A DNA stretch of 64,000 nt from Nematostella vectensis (taxonomy: Eukaryota; Cnidaria; Anthozoa; Actiniaria; Edwardsiidae), in the NCBI RefSeq assembly GCF_932526225.1, contig NC_064038.1:12709070-12773069 (forward strand), in the 5' to 3' direction. Below are positions 23,551 through 35,097 of the stretch, piece by piece. The notes under the pieces are model-generated. The model did no database searches. It was not told the origin of the DNA and saw nothing but the letters and a program-made list of their open reading frames with translations. The position numbers and the translations under genes were made by a program. Numbering within the stretch: position 1 is the stretch's first letter; every line of letters starts with the position of its first letter.

Positions 23551-24737
23551 TATATTTTGTTTAGTGTTACGATGATGTGAGACCATGATGTATATCGACT
23601 CAAGTGTAGCCAAATTATAACTCTTCTAATATCACAACTCTTGGCCAATCAAATCAAACGTTTTAGGAAAAAAGCCCGCGAATTGTCAGCGGTTTTCCAA
23701 ACCATGTCAAAAACAAACATGGCGGCCGTAGTTGAATTATTTGAAGGTGATGGTTAAGACTGTAATTTAACGTCATTCCTGCCTTTCTTGTCAATAATAA
23801 ATCGAGCCACATTCGATAATTAGCTATCTGAATGCAAGGTTTCGCTTCGAAGTCCGTTCGTTATCAGTTCAACTTTCACGATATATCATCTGATCAACAC
23901 ACCAAACGCCACTGGTAAGCCATTTCCACTTCCCCTCTACTACTGCTGGCTGTGCACCAAATTCTTTGTTTATTTCTTGCATGCATGCTTGCTGAATTAG
24001 CTCCAACACATTCTTGCTCTTATTATTTTAGCTTCGGAATTTATCCGCACTTCGCTACGAGTAGCATTGTCTCCAATGACTTCATGAATAACATTTCTAG
24101 ACTAAACTTCGTCCGTCAAGAGGAGGAGTCAGTTTTTTGAATGTCTATAAGCAAAATCACCGAAGGAGGGCTAGAGGGCTCTTTTTCCATCAATGATATC
24201 TGGGTCGACTGGTTGTCCCCAGGGAATCAATCAGATGGGCATAGACTTACCTGAAGCAGTTATTTTAACATCACAGTAGTAACATTGTTTACACTTGTCT
24301 AAGACAAAATACCCTATGTATAAATAAAACCACATAAAGCCAAGGAATTTATTGGTTTGGTTCATACTCTACATACCATTTTACCCTAAAGTGTGCTAAA
24401 ATGCACCAAAACCAACAGACCAAGTTTTTCCCAAAAATTACCATTTAATTATCCACGACTTGGCAAGGGCATTGTCGTTTTAACCGCGTTCGGCAAAAAC
24501 GACAATTTTTGGCTAAATTTTCTTGATATAGGGAACCATGTGTCCAGCTGTCATTGTTATTGCTTCTTATTATCGTCAATGCTCTGTTAGGGTCCCCTTA
24601 ACTAGAGAATCTCGCCATTCTTGAATTTCTTACTTTATGTTTGGGAATCCTAAATTGTAAAGGTAGTGTGTCTATTGGAAGTTTCCACCCTCCCCCTTCC
24701 TCCGCTACTGACTGCTATCTTGTCTTCTTTTTAGAAA
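23551..24737. other. Intergenic part of unit A, no clear gene
   Basis: Around 23,700 a CCATGTCAAAAACAAACATGG segment opens a short frame reading MAAVVELFEGDG that runs into a possible donor GTTAAG. It is conserved in unit B, where a MITE hits that point. No further exon was found. Confidence 0.3.
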
Positions 24738-24935
24738 AACTCTGATTTATGAATGTTTACCTTTCTCTAGAAACGCTACAAAAAATCGATACAGCTAAGG
24801 CATCTATGGTTATTCAAGTTTTCTTGCAATTTGACCTTTATATTTTCAAATATCAACAAAAGCAAAGTAGCGGCTGATCGTCATTCTTTAATTTCTCCAA
24901 GAAACATGTGCCATTAAGACCTGCACCAGCCCTTC
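24738..24935 (+). pseudogene. Relic of Kazal-gene exon 11 and its upstream intron
   Basis: Homologous to 11846-11990 of the Kazal gene: the same intron phrases (CTGATTTATGAAT, GGTTATTC, AAAGCAAAGTAG, GGCTGATC), then AACATGTGCCATTAAGACC matching the exon start. Homology stops after the codons for CTSP and a stop follows. The acceptor is altered to CCAAG. Confidence 0.8.
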
Positions 24936-25124
24936 ATCACCATCGTCATCTTAAGGCCCATGACATGTGCGTACACAGGGGGGGCGTGCGCCTCCCCCCC
25001 TTTTCGCGGCCAAAAAGTGGGTAATTTCTTATTAAGGAATCTTTAAATCTTTAAATACTAAGCTTTCTCCATGTGATATCTATGACTGCACACCCCCCTT
25101 GATCCAATCCTGGGTACGCGCCTG

Positions 25125-25415
25125 CATGTGTTCAAAAGAAAGAGGAAGGAGCCAAGGAAGAGGCTGAGAGAGAAAGAAAGCTTGAGAAATAGAGAGGGCA
25201 AGCTCAACGACCTAAAGGTGTTGGTCCTTGATCTATACATAGAGAACAACAAGCTCATCTGCTATAGAAGAGGATGTTGAAAGCGATCAAGTCTTTGCAC
25301 GGTGGACTGTAGTAAACGCTAGGAACGTAGTGCCAGAAAGTGAAAGTGGCGATTCAGACGAGGTAAAGTAGAAGGTGAAGCGTTTGTAATGAATAATATT
25401 GGAAGTGACGATAAG
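25125..25415 (+). pseudogene. Possible bZIP relic (unit A)
   Basis: The frame reads FKRKRKEPRKRLREKESL, a basic stretch, then leucine-spaced KLNDLKVLVLDLYIENNKL. The latter resembles the zipper start of XBP1-like bZIP proteins (ELxxxVxDLxxENxKL). Stops and no flanking exons argue for decay. The same is at 33,370-33,660 in unit B. Confidence 0.3.
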
Positions 25416-25869
25416 GGGAGTTGTAATGATGCATAGACGATGAGTCGGAGGCTGATGAAGAAGACGATAATTCGGAGAGTTATAGAGATGCAGGTCAGAT
25501 AGTGACGGGGAAGTTGATAATTTGGAGAGTGACTGATATAACTCGGAGAGTGACAGAGGAGAAACTCCCACAAAGGACTAAGTCCTATCGGATTCACCGT
25601 ACTTGGAGGGGCCGTTATTTCTACAAATGATGGTGACAAGTACAAAAGGAATGAAAAGTGCAAAATGAATAAAAGGTTAACTCCAGACTTGTTTCATAAT
25701 GTATGTGACACTTCATATAGTTGAGCACAACCGGTTCTTCAGCCTTTCCACTTCTTCATATATAGCCGTTATATGTAGTAGTCTTTATATGTAGCTTTGT
25801 GTAAAAGACCTCAAGAATAGGCTGTTTAAAGCAAGGGGTGGATACACTAGACAAGAAGAATATGGAGCT

Positions 25870-26060
25870 TGAAAAAGATCACAAGAAGAATGAAGATGAA
25901 GTTGTACCAGACACTGGTACCCTCAGTTTTGTTATACGGTTGTGAGACCTGAAAGACCTGGGAGATAATGCTGGACGTTTTCCAACTTAAATACTCGACA
26001 TTTGCTGGGAAGATCACATCAGGAATTAGGAGTCCTAAATTTGCTTAGGCAAGATGGAGA
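25870..26060 (+). pseudogene. Degenerate LINE reverse-transcriptase fragment (unit A)
   Basis: Translated pieces such as TKMKLYQTLVP, SVLLYGCETWK and LDVFQLKYS match the common LINE block LYGCETW. Several frame breaks are present. Confidence 0.55.
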
Positions 26061-26855
26061 ATGTCGAAATGAGCGGAAGAAATGACTTCTAAGCATAATA
26101 AAGGGTTTCAATCGAATGAATTATTCAAGAACGTGACTTAAAAACGCTACGAATCCAAATACGATAACTTTGTTTATTATAATGCCACAGCGTCTGATCT
26201 GTAATAAATTTGTACGACTAAACCCACGAACAGGGTCTTTTTTGGAGCCCCTCTCCTGTTAAAAATCCTGGCTACGCGCCTCTGAAAACAAAGACACAAC
26301 TTTTATTTGCTAAAGGAAATACAAGCATAAAAACATAACCTCGCCCAAAACAGCCAAAATTTGTAACATTCACACTCTAAACACTAGAACTTCCGACCCA
26401 TAAGTCTGAAATGATAAACAAATGAAAAACATAATGAAATGAAAAACATAACACCCCTACATATCTTGAAAACCGAACGTATTTTTCCATGAATTTCATG
26501 TTCATACGAGCGTTTACTACACACACATTTGTGGAAATTTTTTTTTGGATGGGTGTGAGTCCCATTTTTTTTTTACCCTATGTCTGGGGGAGGGTACTAT
26601 TCTGTTTTTCGTGTGTCTAAGAGTAAGGGGAGGGCCATACCCTTTTTTGCATATCTTCCAAAACAATCAGACCCCTCCCCCCGCTAAATAATGAAATGTC
26701 CCTAAACACGGACAAGTTATAGTGAGCATTTTTTTTATTTTATACTTGAATAGAGATGCCATACTTACAAACAAATTCTTTAAAAAATGTATGTGCTTTT
26801 TTGCGTAGTTGCAAAAGATAAAATGTTTTCTCTTATTGGTGTTTTGCTGATTCAC

Positions 26856-29800
26856 CTAACGCTTGACAAACCACTCTTCGGCCACACGTTGGGCCTCCTG
26901 TGCCAGAGCAGGGACGTGAATTACTGGTATGGATTTTTCACTGTCTGGCTTGTTCAACTCAGGTATCAAGGTCGCTTCCAGTCTGTCCAGTCCCTCGGGA
27001 AATGATTCTTTAGGGGCTGCATAATACACCTTGCTTATACTGAAAATAAAATATTTTGACTTAGAAGATGTGTAGATTTGGGGGGGGGGGGAGCAAACGG
27101 AGCATGCGTTTTTTTGTAGCTCACAGTGTTGATCAATATTCTTACCTTGCCCAGTAGATGGCTGCCATGGTCATGTGACCTTACCTTGCCCAGTTGATGG
27201 CCGCTATGGTCATGTGACCTTACCTTGCCCAGTAGATGGCTGTCATGGTCACGTGACCTTACCTTGCCCAGTAGATGGCTGCCATGGTCATGTGACCTTA
27301 CCTTGCCCAGTTGATGGCCGCTATGGTCATGTGACCTTACCTTGCCCAGTAGATGGCTGTCATGGTCACGTGACCTTACCTTGCCCAGTAGATGGCTGCC
27401 ATTATCATGTGACTTTACCTTGCTCAGTTGATGGCCGCCATGGTCACGTGACCTTACCTTGCCCAGTAGATGGCCGCCATGGTCACGTGACCTTACCTTG
27501 CCCAGTAGATGGCTGCCATGGTCATGTGACCTTACCTTGCCCAGTAGATGGCTGCCATGGTCATGTGACCTTACCTTGCCCAATAGATGGCTGCCATGGT
27601 CATGTGACCTTACCTTGCCCAGTAGATGGCTGCCATGGTCATGTGACCTTACCTTGCCCAGTAGATGGCTGCCATGGTCATGTGACCTTACCTTGCCCAG
27701 TAGATGGCTGCCATGGTCATGTGACCTTACCTTGCCCAGTAGATGGCTGCCATGGTTACGTGACCTTACCTTGCCCAGTAGATGGCGGCCATGCACATTG
27801 CGCAAGGGTAACAACTTGTGTACAGATCACATCCCGTTAGATCCCGTGACTTGAGAGCAGAGCAGGCCTGGCGAATGGCGGATACTTCAGCGTGTGCAGT
27901 GGGGTCGCAATTCACGAACGTGAGATTTGCAGTCTCGGCTGAGGATAGTATAAACAAGAACACAAGAGTCAAAATTACCACTCGACTCTTTCGATATTTG
28001 ACAATATATAGATTGCCTAAAGCGTAACCAGCATACATTCAATTTTAGCCATACAACGTTGTCAGTGCAAATGGAAAATGGCAGTAAGACCTATCACTTC
28101 TTATGGGTATAATTATTTGCAATAATAAAAATGACAAGTAATCTAATCGCAAAAGTTATTAACATTTTCCAATATTTAGGAGCAATTTGACACGCGAGTC
28201 CCATGGTATAAAGGGAGGTATTGTCATTGAAAATTGAAGCCAATACAGCAAAAATGGGTGTTTTTATTCTCTTCAGAAACTAGAACATTATATATTCTAT
28301 ATATATTGGATTTGCCAGGTGAATGTATAAAAGATTATTTTATATTTCGTTTATAATTAGATGATGACACAAATATTGTATTGAATTCGCCAGGTGAATG
28401 TATAAAAGTTTTTTTTAGCAGAAATTGTAAAAATTCTAAAAGTTTTATAAACCTTAACTTGTGTGCTTTTTAGATAGTCCTGGGTGGTCCCAATACTAAA
28501 TTATCATTATTATTGGGCCTGTCACAGACGTGTAAATAGACTAACCTACAGAAAGGACTGTTGTCTTGTTTTGTTTTTAGATTATTTTCACACTCAATAA
28601 TTAAGTTTGATTTATAATTAGCAGTTACAAGGTATTTAGTTACAAGGTGTTTAGTTACAAGGCTTTGAGTTAAATAAGCGCTTTTGGTAGCACGGAGTTT
28701 GGAGCAGATCAGAGTTTTTAAATGAGTTCAAGTTATATTCAATCACATCTTTAGGAGACACATCAGACGTAAGTTACAATCTTTCATTTAGCTTGATTTT
28801 ATCTTAGTTATCTCAGTAGGAGTCTCTGTTAACAGTATTATTTGTATTTAGTTTTTACCATCAAGAGGTGATCTCAACAATAAAGTTAAATATCATTTTA
28901 CACTGGTTAAACTGCCTGGATTTTGTAGATTCCACATTCTCAATGTCGGCAACCCCTCCAAGCCTGGTACAGGGCCTATGTTGGCACAGTACTGTGTCAG
29001 CCCACTTGTCAAAGGGTGAATGAAAGAAAGTCTTCCTTTTTTTTCAAAATTTGTCTGCTTTAGTTCTATATATTATTCTGGTTTAGTTTTTTAGAACAAA
29101 GTTTCGTTTGTAAAATTATTATCTATCTTTTTGTTACTTAGGTTGTGTTAATTTTCATTGAGCTGCATTAATACTTGGAGTTTGCTTGGAGTTTCTCTTG
29201 TAAGTGAGAATCACCTGAAATAAAAAATGGAGGATGTTAAAGACAAAACCTGAAGGAGGAATGGGGTTCTCTATAAAAATAGATAAGGTTGATTTCCAGT
29301 CTTTTAGGGTATAACAAAATTCTACTGACTACTATTTTGAATATTCTTTCAATTCGGCTATTACTTAGGGGGTCCCATGTCAATGGATCATCTTATCCAA
29401 TAACAACAGGACTTGAAGACAGGTTGTGGTTTTCTTGAGGTATTCAAGTTGCCTTCATGTTTTTTATTGTAAAATATAGGTATATTTGAGAAATTTCTGG
29501 GTAATAACAGATCCCTAAAGTTCCCAGTGTGTGTATGCACCTTTATTATCCACTATTTGATGACAAGAAATGACATTTTCTTTGATCGAGACAAAAAAAA
29601 ACTGTGTTCATCAAGAGAGTCTTTTGCTTGCTGACAATTACACCACGAATTTCCTATCCTTTTTATGGGCTAATGGATGAACGACCTAGCTGAATAAGTG
29701 GGAAATATAGCATCCCTTCATCAAATGTAAGTTATATACCTTAACTTAAGTAACTTACTTACTTGTGTTCTAAAAAAAATCCATTGTTTGTCCTTCAATC

Positions 29801-30480
29801 CTTCCGTCCATCGTTCGTACCTGTTTATATTATTAGAGTGCTAGTGTGTCGATCTTTCTTGCTTTTATACCACGACGAAAATAATGTAAACATTTGCGAA
29901 CCCACCGTGTTGGCCGCGAGTTGCAAGAGCAAAAACGCGCGAAAAATTAGACGCAGGGTTCCCGTGAGCGAAAACGCAAATTATTGTAGGTTTTTAGAGG
30001 AACTGTCAGGGTTTTATTAAGAATTTAGCAATCCCGGATAGTGCAAAAGTGTATTAGTTTTTATTATTTTTACTAAAGTGACTTGTTACGAAATAATCGC
30101 AAAGTGTGCGGACAGGCGATACACAGGGTACCCGCGCGATGACAAAAAAAAACTGAGTCGCATAGTTATATAACATTTGTCTACATCTATGGAGCTCCGC
30201 GCGCGGCCTGCGACCGCACTCCTTCCGCTATAATTTAGTTAAGAAATAAGTAGCATGCCCGAAACGAGCAATTTCGAATTTCCCGTTTGCACCCTTGTCC
30301 CTCCTGTGTATTGCGTATTTTATAATAAGAGCGAAATCGCGTAACAAAACGTTTATACCCACCTATGATCTTGTTGTCTTTGGTAATGACTGCCCCGAAT
30401 GGCATTCCAAGACCCTGGTCGGAACCTTCTTTACTGAGCTGAACTGCTCTCTCTAAGAACTGGACTTTATACTCTTCCAT
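26856..30480 (-). CDS. GuaD-type guanine deaminase, tandem copy 2
   Basis: Exons 30363-30480, 27770-27938 and 26856-27039 have sizes identical to copy 1 (118, 169 and 184 nt) and give 156 codons. The motifs MPFGAVITKD, HAEVSAIRQAC and SCYPCAMC are intact, and the frame ends WFVKR. Donor ATAG/GTGGGT and acceptor CCTCAG bound intron 1 (about 2.4 kb, versus 0.76 kb in copy 1). Intron 2 (730 bp) is almost entirely the 39-bp array. Exon 3 differs from copy 1 at several residues (KESFPEGLDRLEAT). Sequence upstream of exon 1 resembles copy 1 for about 200 bp, so the promoter was duplicated too. Confidence 0.87.
27142..27769. repeat. 39-bp splice-donor minisatellite, copy 2
   Basis: 17 junction copies including the real one; first (27146) and last (27770) are exactly 16 x 39 bp apart. 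Unit variants include GATGGCCGC and CTATGGTC forms repeated in order, suggesting duplication of multi-unit blocks. Confidence 0.95.
27939..30362. other. Intron 1 of deaminase copy 2
   Basis: AT-rich and duplicated almost exactly at 37426-39889. No internal gene was recognised. Short tandem phrases are present, such as TTAGTTACAAGG repeated three times near 28,620. Confidence 0.6.
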
Positions 30481-31313
30481 TGCTATCAATATCAGCGAAG
30501 GTTTCGAGCACTATACTACCAGCTGGAATAATTTGATGCCGTGATGTTACAGTAACCATGCATAAGAACACGCTCTAGTCTCAAGATGTTCTAACAGTCA
30601 CCAGTGCAGCCATCCGTGTCGGGGTCACGGAACGCTCACGTGATCAAATTTCTAATTAACAACTCCATTGTAATCCATTGAATCCATCCTGCCCTTTATT
30701 TACCCCGTCTAGCACAAGATGCCAACTTGAGGCTAAGTCTCGGCTTACTTCTTCCAGCCACCTATGGAGGCTCTCCGAACCTAACTTCGTATTTAGGTTC
30801 TATATAAAATAAGAAGGGAGTGAAACAACGCTCGATTCCATTGTGGTTCGAAACGCTGTGTCTACTTGCGCGGCTTCCGGTATAGGAGGAAAAAAAACTA
30901 GCTGCACGGCTGTCTCCCATTTTCTCGATTTTTAGCCTAAATAACAAGTTTCTAGCTTTAAAACACTCCCACGATTATTAAGAACAGCCAAGAGATGTTT
31001 TTTTAGCTTGAAAAGCTGTGCATTGAGTGACCCGCAAATGCTCGGCACAGTAAAAAAAGGAGATGCACTTCCTTTTTTTCATTTTTGCCATTAAACCAAA
31101 ATGAAAAGTTTTGACTTTAAAAACCTCCCACCGTTATTTAGAACCGTCAAACGATGGCTTCGAGCTTGAAAAAATTCGCAAAAGGCGACATGCGAATGCT
31201 CGGCACATGGACGATGCATAAAATGTCACGAGCTCCACACTTCGTCCATACTTTGTCGAGCATTTGCGGGCCGCTTGTTGCATAGCTTTTCAGGCTAAAA
31301 ATCGTCGTTTCTT
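30481..31313. other. Upstream region of deaminase copy 2
   Basis: The first 200 bp match the upstream regions of copies 1 and 3. From about 30,775 it holds the left arm of the TIR element seen complete at 40,285-41,180, here without its right arm. No gene was seen. Confidence 0.5.
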
Positions 31314-31730
31314 TTATTGTATTTTCTTCAAGACGATACCTAACCAATATTTCTGTAAGTGATTTCTTATGCAGGGGCAAATCTAGCTTTTCTCTAAAGG
31401 GGGTGTTACTCAGTGACAAAGGGAGAAGGTTTTCTGTTGTTGTTACACATGGCTTTCTGGCAGCCCAAAGGACCCCCCCCCCCCTAGATCCGATACTTCA
31501 AAAGTCCTTGCTGCAGTTGTTGTTATATTTTGTTTAGTGTTACGATGATGTGAGACCATGATGTATATCGACTCAAGTGTAACCAAATCATAACTCTTCT
31601 AATATCACAACTCTTGGCCAATCAAATCAAACGTTTTAGGAAAAAAGCCCGCGAATTGTCAGCGGTTTTCCAAACCATGTCAAAAACAAACATGGCGGCC
31701 GTAGTTGAATTCTTTGAAGGTGATGGTTAA

Positions 31731-31976
31731 AGCCGCATTGTCACCAGTTCACTTCCGGAGGTCCGACGGAAACCTCGACCGTTTAAAGACAAAAGAATCT
31801 ATTAGAATCCGAGATATTTAACATGCCATCCGCTCTAAATTATCAATCACATCCTCGAAGAAACTTGCAATAGACACACTGCTTTCAATATTTTGTAACA
31901 TTGTTCGCGTTTTCCGTTAAAAATCATCGGAGATTGTGTCGTAATCGACCAGAAGTAAACTGGTGACAATGCGGCT
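31731..31976. mobile_element. MITE with TTAA target duplication
   Basis: 246 bp with terminal inverted repeats starting AGCCGCATTGTCACCAGT (25 bp, one mismatch), flanked by TTAA on both sides (31727-31730, 31977-31980). Unit A at 23,755 has a single TTAA and no insert. TTAA duplication fits piggyBac- or Kolobok-type mobilisation. The termini do not look like the usual piggyBac CCC start. Confidence 0.93.
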
Positions 31977-32974
31977 TTAAGACTGTGATTTAACGTCATT
32001 CCTGCCTTTCTTGTCAATAATAAATCGAGCCACATTCGATAAATAGCTATTTGAATGCAAGGTTTCGCTTCGAAGTCCGTTCGTTATCAGTTCAACTTTC
32101 ACGATATATTATCTGATCAACACACCAAACGCCACTGGTAAGCCATTTCCACTTCCCCTCTACTACTGCTGGCTGTGCACCAAATTCTTTGTTTATTTTT
32201 TGCATGCATGCTTGCTTTATTAGCTCCAACACATTCTTGCTCTTATTTTAAGCTTCGGAATTTATCCGCACTTCGCTACGAGTAGCATTGTCTCCAATGA
32301 CTTCATGAATAACATTTCTAGACTGAATTTCGTCTGTCAAGAGGAGGAGTCTGTTTTTTGAATGTCTATAAGCAAAATCACCCAAGGAGGGCTAGAGGGC
32401 CCTTTTTCCGTCAATGATATCTGGGTCGACTGGTTGTCCCCAGGGAATCAATCAGATGGGCATAGACTTACCTGAAGCAGTTATTCCAACATCACAGTAG
32501 TATTATTGTTTACACTTGTCTAAGACAAAATACCCTATGTATAAATAAAACCACATAAAGCCAAGCAATTTATTGGTTTGGTTCATACTCTACATACCAT
32601 TTTACCCTAAAGTGTGCTAAAATGCACCAAAACCAACAGACCAAGTTTTTCCCAAAAATTACCATTTAATTATCCACGACTTGGCAAGGGCCTTGCCTTT
32701 TGATTACAATTGTCGTTTTAACCGCGTTAGGCAAAAACGACAATTTTTGGCTAAATTTTCTTGATATAGGGAACCATGTGTCCAGCTGTCATTGTTATTG
32801 CTTCTTATTATCGTCAATGCTCTGTTAGGGTCCCCTTAACTAGAGAATCTCGCCATTCTTGAATTTCTTACTTTATGTTTGGGAATCCTAAATTGTAAAG
32901 GCAGTGTGTCTATTGGAAGTTTCCACCCTCCCCCTTCATCCGCTACTGACTGCTATCTTGTCTTCTTTTTAGAA

Positions 32975-33171
32975 TAACTCTGATTTATGAATGTTTACCT
33001 TTCTCTAGAAACGCTACAAAAAATCGATACAGCTAAGGCATCTATGGTTATTCAAGTTTTCTTGCAATTTGACCTTCATATTTTCAAATATCATCAAAAG
33101 CAAAGTAGCGGCTGATCGTCATTCTCTAATTTCTCCAAGAAACATGTGCCATTAAGACCTGCACCAGCCCT
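32975..33171 (+). pseudogene. Relic of Kazal-gene exon 11 (unit B copy)
   Basis: Duplicate of the relic at 24738-24935. It was therefore present before the segmental duplication. Confidence 0.8.
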
Positions 33172-33369
33172 TCATCACCATCGTCATCTTAAGGCCCATG
33201 ACATGTGCGTACACAGGGGGTGCGTGCACCCCCCCCCATTTTTCGCTTTTTGCGGCCAAAAAGTGGGTCATTTCTTATTAAGGAATCTTTAAATCTTTAA
33301 ATACTATGCTTTCTCCATGTGATATCTATGAATGCGCACCCCCCTTGATCCAATCCTGGGTACGCGCCT

Positions 33370-33660
33370 GCATGTGTTCAAAAGAAAGAGGAAGGAGCCA
33401 AGGAAGAGGCTGAGAGAGAAAGAAAGCTTGAGAAATAGAGAGGGCAAGCTCAACGACCTAAAGGTGTTGGTCCTTGATCTATACATAGAGAACAACAAGC
33501 TCATCTGCTATAGAAGAGGATGTTGAAAGCGATCAAGTCTTTGCACGGTGGACTGTAGTAAACGCTAGGAACGTAGTGCCAGAAAGTGAAAGTGGCGATT
33601 CAGACGAGGTAAAGTAGAAGGTGAAGCGTTTGTAATGAATAATATTGGAAGTGACGATAA
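33370..33660 (+). pseudogene. Possible bZIP relic (unit B)
   Basis: Same sequence and caveats as the unit A copy at 25,125. Confidence 0.3.
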
Positions 33661-34114
33661 GGGGAGTTGTAATGATGCATAGACGATGAGTCGGAGGCTG
33701 ATGAAGAAGACGATAATTCGGAGAGTTATAGAGATGCAGGTCAGATAGTGACGGGGAAGTTGATAATTTGGAGAGTGACTGATATAACTCGGAGAGTGAC
33801 AGAGGAGAAACTCCCACAAAGGACTAAGTCCTATCGGATTTACCGTACTTGGAGGGGCCGTTATTTCTACAAATGATGGTGGCAAGTACAAAAGGAATGA
33901 AAAGTGCAAAATGAATAAAAGGTTAACTCCAGACTTGTTTCATAATGTGTGACACTTGATATAGTTGAGCACAACCGGTTCTTCAGCCTTTCCACTTCTT
34001 CATATATAGCCGTTATATGTAGTAGTCTTTATATGTAGCTTTGTGTAAAAGACCTCAAGAATAGGCTGTTTAAAGCAAGGGGTGGATACACTAGACGAGA
34101 AGAATATGGAGCTT

Positions 34115-34310
34115 GAAAAAGATCACAAGAAGAATGAAGATGAAGTTGTACCAGGCACAGGTACTCTCAGTTTTGTTATACGGTTGTGAGACCTGAAAGA
34201 CCTGGGAGATAATGCTGGACGTTTTCCAACTTAAATACTCGACATTTGCTGGGAAGATCACATCAGGAATTAGGAGTCCTAAATTTGCTTAGGCAAGATG
34301 GAGAATGTCG
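34115..34310 (+). pseudogene. Degenerate LINE reverse-transcriptase fragment (unit B)
   Basis: Duplicate of the fragment at 25,870 with the same frame breaks. Confidence 0.5.
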
Positions 34311-35097
34311 AAATGAGCGGAAAAAATGACTTCTAAGCATAATAAAGGGTTTCAATCGAATGAATTATTCAAGAACGTGACTTAAAAAAAGCTACGAATC
34401 CAAATACGATAACTTTGTTTATTATAATGCCACAGCGTCTGATCTGTAATAAATTTGTACGACTAAACCCACGAACAGGGTCTTTTTTGGGCCCCCTCTC
34501 CTGTTAAAAATCCTGGCTACGCGCCTCTGAAAACAAAGACACAACTTTTATTTGCTAAAGGAAATACAAGCATAAAAACATAACCTCACCCAAAGCAGCC
34601 AAAATTTGTAACATTTACACTCTAAACACTAGAACTTCCGACCCATAACTCTGAAATGATAAACAAATGAAAAACATAATGAAATGAAAAACATAACCCC
34701 TACATATCTTGAAAACCGAACGTATTTTTCCATGAATTTCATGTTCATACGAGCGTTTACTACACACACATTTGTGGCAATTTTTTTTTGGATGGGTGTG
34801 AGTCCCATTTTTTTACCCTATGTCTGGGGGAGGGTACTATTCTGTTTTTCGTGTGTCTAAGGGTAAGGGGAGGGCCATACCCTTTTTTTGCATATCTTCC
34901 AAAACAATCAGAGCCCTCCCCCCGCTAAATAATGAAATGTCCCTAAACACGGACAAGTTATAGTGAGCATTTTTTTTTATTTTATACTTGAATAGAGATG
35001 CCATACTTACAAACAAATTCTTTAAAAAATGTATGTGCTTTTTTGCGTAGTCGCAAAAGATAAAATGTTTTCTCTTATTGGTGTTTTGCCGATTCAC

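Larger units (their letters stand above)
21495..30970. repeat. Segmental duplication, unit A
   Basis: Near-identical to 31314-40455 apart from a LINE insertion present only here (21713-23550), a MITE present only in B, and about 32 fewer 39-bp repeats. It contains deaminase copy 2. The left edge of homology is at GTCGTTTCTTTTATTG. Confidence 0.93.

Noticed and set aside
25287-25663. Serine/leucine-rich minus-strand frames (also at 33,533-33,909).
   Set aside because: Low-complexity antisense of a purine-rich stretch, with no domain or splice logic.
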